From: Paludibaculum sp.
GTDB lineage: Bacteria > Acidobacteriota > Terriglobia > Bryobacterales > Bryobacteraceae
Length of the DNA: 47,445 bases
NCBI GenBank assembly: GCA_029973955.1
Contig: JARKQJ010000201.1
Span: forward strand, 1-47,445
Direction: 5' to 3'
Part shown: positions 46,283-47,445 of the stretch, piece after piece
How positions within the stretch are numbered: position 1 is the stretch's first letter
How the letters are laid out: every line of letters begins with the position of its first letter
Translations under genes and position numbers: made by a program
The notes under the pieces: model-generated
Seen by the model: the letters and a program-made list of their open reading frames with translations, nothing else
The model's database searches: none
Told to the model about the DNA's origin: nothing

Positions 46283-46948
46283 TCAATCCTCTTCTGGTTC
46301 GCCGGATGTTTCAAACGTCGCCAGGATCTCTGTCACCCGTCTCTGCACGGCTGGGTTGTCTGATCTCAGTCCGGCGGTCTGGCCATCTCCGGCTCCTCGC
46401 CGGCTGGCCTCCACTATCGCCTGCAACTGCCCAGACGCCACCTCGACGTCTTCATTTACCAGCACATACGTGTACTGGCTGTAATCCCGGATCTCTCGGG
46501 CCGCTTCCGCCACTCTCTTCCGAATGACGGCATCGGATACGTCCCCTCGCGCTCGCAACCGTTTCTCCAGCTCTTCACGCGAGGGCGCCAGGATGAACAC
46601 ACTGACGGCTTCCGGGATCCGTTCCCTCAATTGTCGCGCACCTTTTACGTCAATGTCGAGTACCGCGTCTTTGCCTTCTGCTCGCGCCTGGTCTACATAC
46701 CGCCGGTGCGTCCCGTAGAAATCGTCAAACACCGGAGCCCACTCAATGAACTCGTCCCGCCCCCGCATCTCCAGGAACGCTTCCCGCGTAACGAAATGAT
46801 ATTCCTGGCCTTCCTTCTCCTGCCCCCGCGGCGCCCGCGTCGTATACGACACCGAAAACACCAGCTTCCCGTCCCGCTCCATCAGGTTGCGCACCAGCGT
46901 TGATTTCCCTGACCCCGATGGGGCCGAAATGATGAATACTTCGCTCAT
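46283..46948 (-). CDS. gmk: guanylate kinase
   Basis: 221 aa. The P-loop APSGSGKST (residues 9-17) starts the fold, followed by VSYTTRAPRGQEKEGQEYHF (GMP binding), EFIEWAPVFDDFYGT and VLDIDVKGARQLRE, all typical of Gmk. It phosphorylates GMP to GDP. The start overlaps the yicC stop as ATGA, so it is normally co-translated with yicC. A C-terminal tail of about 25 residues is longer than in E. coli. Confidence 0.95.
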   Translation of the reverse strand: MSEVFIISAPSGSGKSTLVRNLMERDGKLVFSVSYTTRAPRGQEKEGQEYHFVTREAFLEMRGRDEFIEWAPVFDDFYGTHRRYVDQARAEGKDAVLDIDVKGARQLRERIPEAVSVFILAPSREELEKRLRARGDVSDAVIRKRVAEAAREIRDYSQYTYVLVNEDVEVASGQLQAIVEASRRGAGDGQTAGLRSDNPAVQRRVTEILATFETSGEPEED

Positions 46949-47307
46949 TCCAGATTCAGTGCCTGCTCCCTGATCCTTTCGATGTTCGCCTTCGCCTCCA
47001 GCGCCAGCGCCGAAATCTTCAGCCCCAACTCGCCCACGCCCGACGTCTTCGACAGGATCGTATTCGTCTCCCGATTCATCTCCTGCATCAGGAAATCCAG
47101 CTTCTTGCCCAACTCACCGCCGCCGTTGAGCAGCGCATCCAACTCCCGCGAATGCACCTGCAGCCGCCCCAGCTCTTCCGTGATGTCGCTCCGGTCCGCC
47201 AGCACCGCCGCCTCCTGCGCCAGCCGCTGCGGTTCCAGCCCCACCCCATCCAGCAACTCCGCCAGCCTCTCGTTCAACCGCGCGTGGAAGTGCTCCACCG
47301 CCGGCGC
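46945..47307 (-). pseudogene. yicC: 5'-truncated yicC family gene (RNase-type stress protein)
   Basis: Only the C-terminal ~120 residues remain of a protein that is usually about 290 aa. They match YicC: a predicted helix LNERLAELLDG, then SDITEELGRLQVHSRELDAL, KKLDFLMQEMNRETNTILSK and ALEAKANIERIREQALNLE. Reading upstream of the GTG at 47298, the frame continues naturally through three more codons to about 47307 and then meets a TAG where an unrelated IS-like sequence begins. YicC proteins are endoribonucleases linked to stationary phase and sRNA turnover. A shortened product from 47298 (117 aa) could still be made but would lack the N-terminal half. Confidence 0.85.
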
Positions 47308-47445
47308 CTATCCATTTCTGCTAAGAAGTGGCCCAATTGAAACCCCACTTTATTCTTGGGACCAACAACAAACCATGTTGCTATCCATGTCTGAAGAGAT
47401 GTGGCCCAATTGAAACCACATGACGCCGATAATCTTGTCGGCCAC
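47308..47445. mobile_element. end of an IS21-like insertion sequence
   Basis: The sequence changes abruptly at about 47308, inside yicC. From there to the window edge it is lower in GC and carries two direct copies of GTGGCCCAATTGAAACC (47328-47344 and 47401-47417), each preceded by TATCCATKTCTG (47309 and 47382), 73 bp apart. Multiple repeats of a GGCCCAATTGAAACC-type motif are a feature I associate with the ends of IS21-family elements, where IstA binds. No transposase gene is in the visible part. Family assignment is by memory of the motif. Confidence 0.55.

Noticed and set aside
47309..47417. CRISPR-like array from the 73-bp-spaced repeats
   Set aside because: Only two copies are seen, they lie at a sharp junction inside yicC, and the motif fits IS end repeats better.

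Overview
The window looks like a chromosomal piece of an Acidobacteriota genome of the Solibacter/Bryobacter type. The evidence is high GC content, a very long Oar-like TonB-dependent receptor with an N-terminal carboxypeptidase-regulatory domain, a VWFA-related protein of the acidobacterial TIGR03436 type, a membrane-anchored regulator with the winged-helix-like domain common in this phylum, and many secreted carbohydrate enzymes. The assignment is from protein style only; there is no rRNA here.

Layout. 1-300 is the tail of an IS66-type transposase. 420-1766 (minus) is a membrane-anchored regulator, divergent from a 24 kb plus-strand carbohydrate locus (1906-26347). That locus contains an Oar/TonB receptor, an ACS-type MFS transporter, a large GH98-like multidomain protein, two GH29 alpha-L-fucosidases, a GH36/clan-D-like enzyme, a GH43-superfamily propeller protein, GH35 and GH2 beta-galactosidase-type enzymes, a GH28-like beta-helix protein, a GH95 alpha-L-fucosidase and a GH16-SGNH fusion. 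Most junctions are 1-4 bp stop/start overlaps, so the locus probably works as one or a few transcription units. The enzyme set points to a fucosylated, galactose-rich glycan. There is no SusC/SusD pair; the Oar-like receptor and MFS transporter stand in its place.

The locus ends at a tyrosine recombinase (26506-27378) beside the 3' end of a tRNA-Gly(CCC) gene. With the IS66 remnant on the other side, this suggests an acquired island. Beyond the tRNA is a second accessory group: a URO-D-like protein, an FGE-like/sialidase-like fusion, a divergent Tat-exported putative hydrolase and an exported AbgB-type M20 amidohydrolase.

From 33980 the genes become more ordinary: Ppx/GppA, CHAD and O-methyltransferase genes with ATGA overlaps, an L-lactate permease, the VWFA-related protein and a cheY-cheX-cheW trio with a 15-bp tandem repeat before cheX. 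The right end is a compact minus-strand housekeeping operon, yicC-gmk-rpoZ-coaBC-udg-tmk-holB. Its first gene, yicC, is cut at about 47308 by what looks like the end of an IS21-family element carrying 73-bp-spaced direct repeats.
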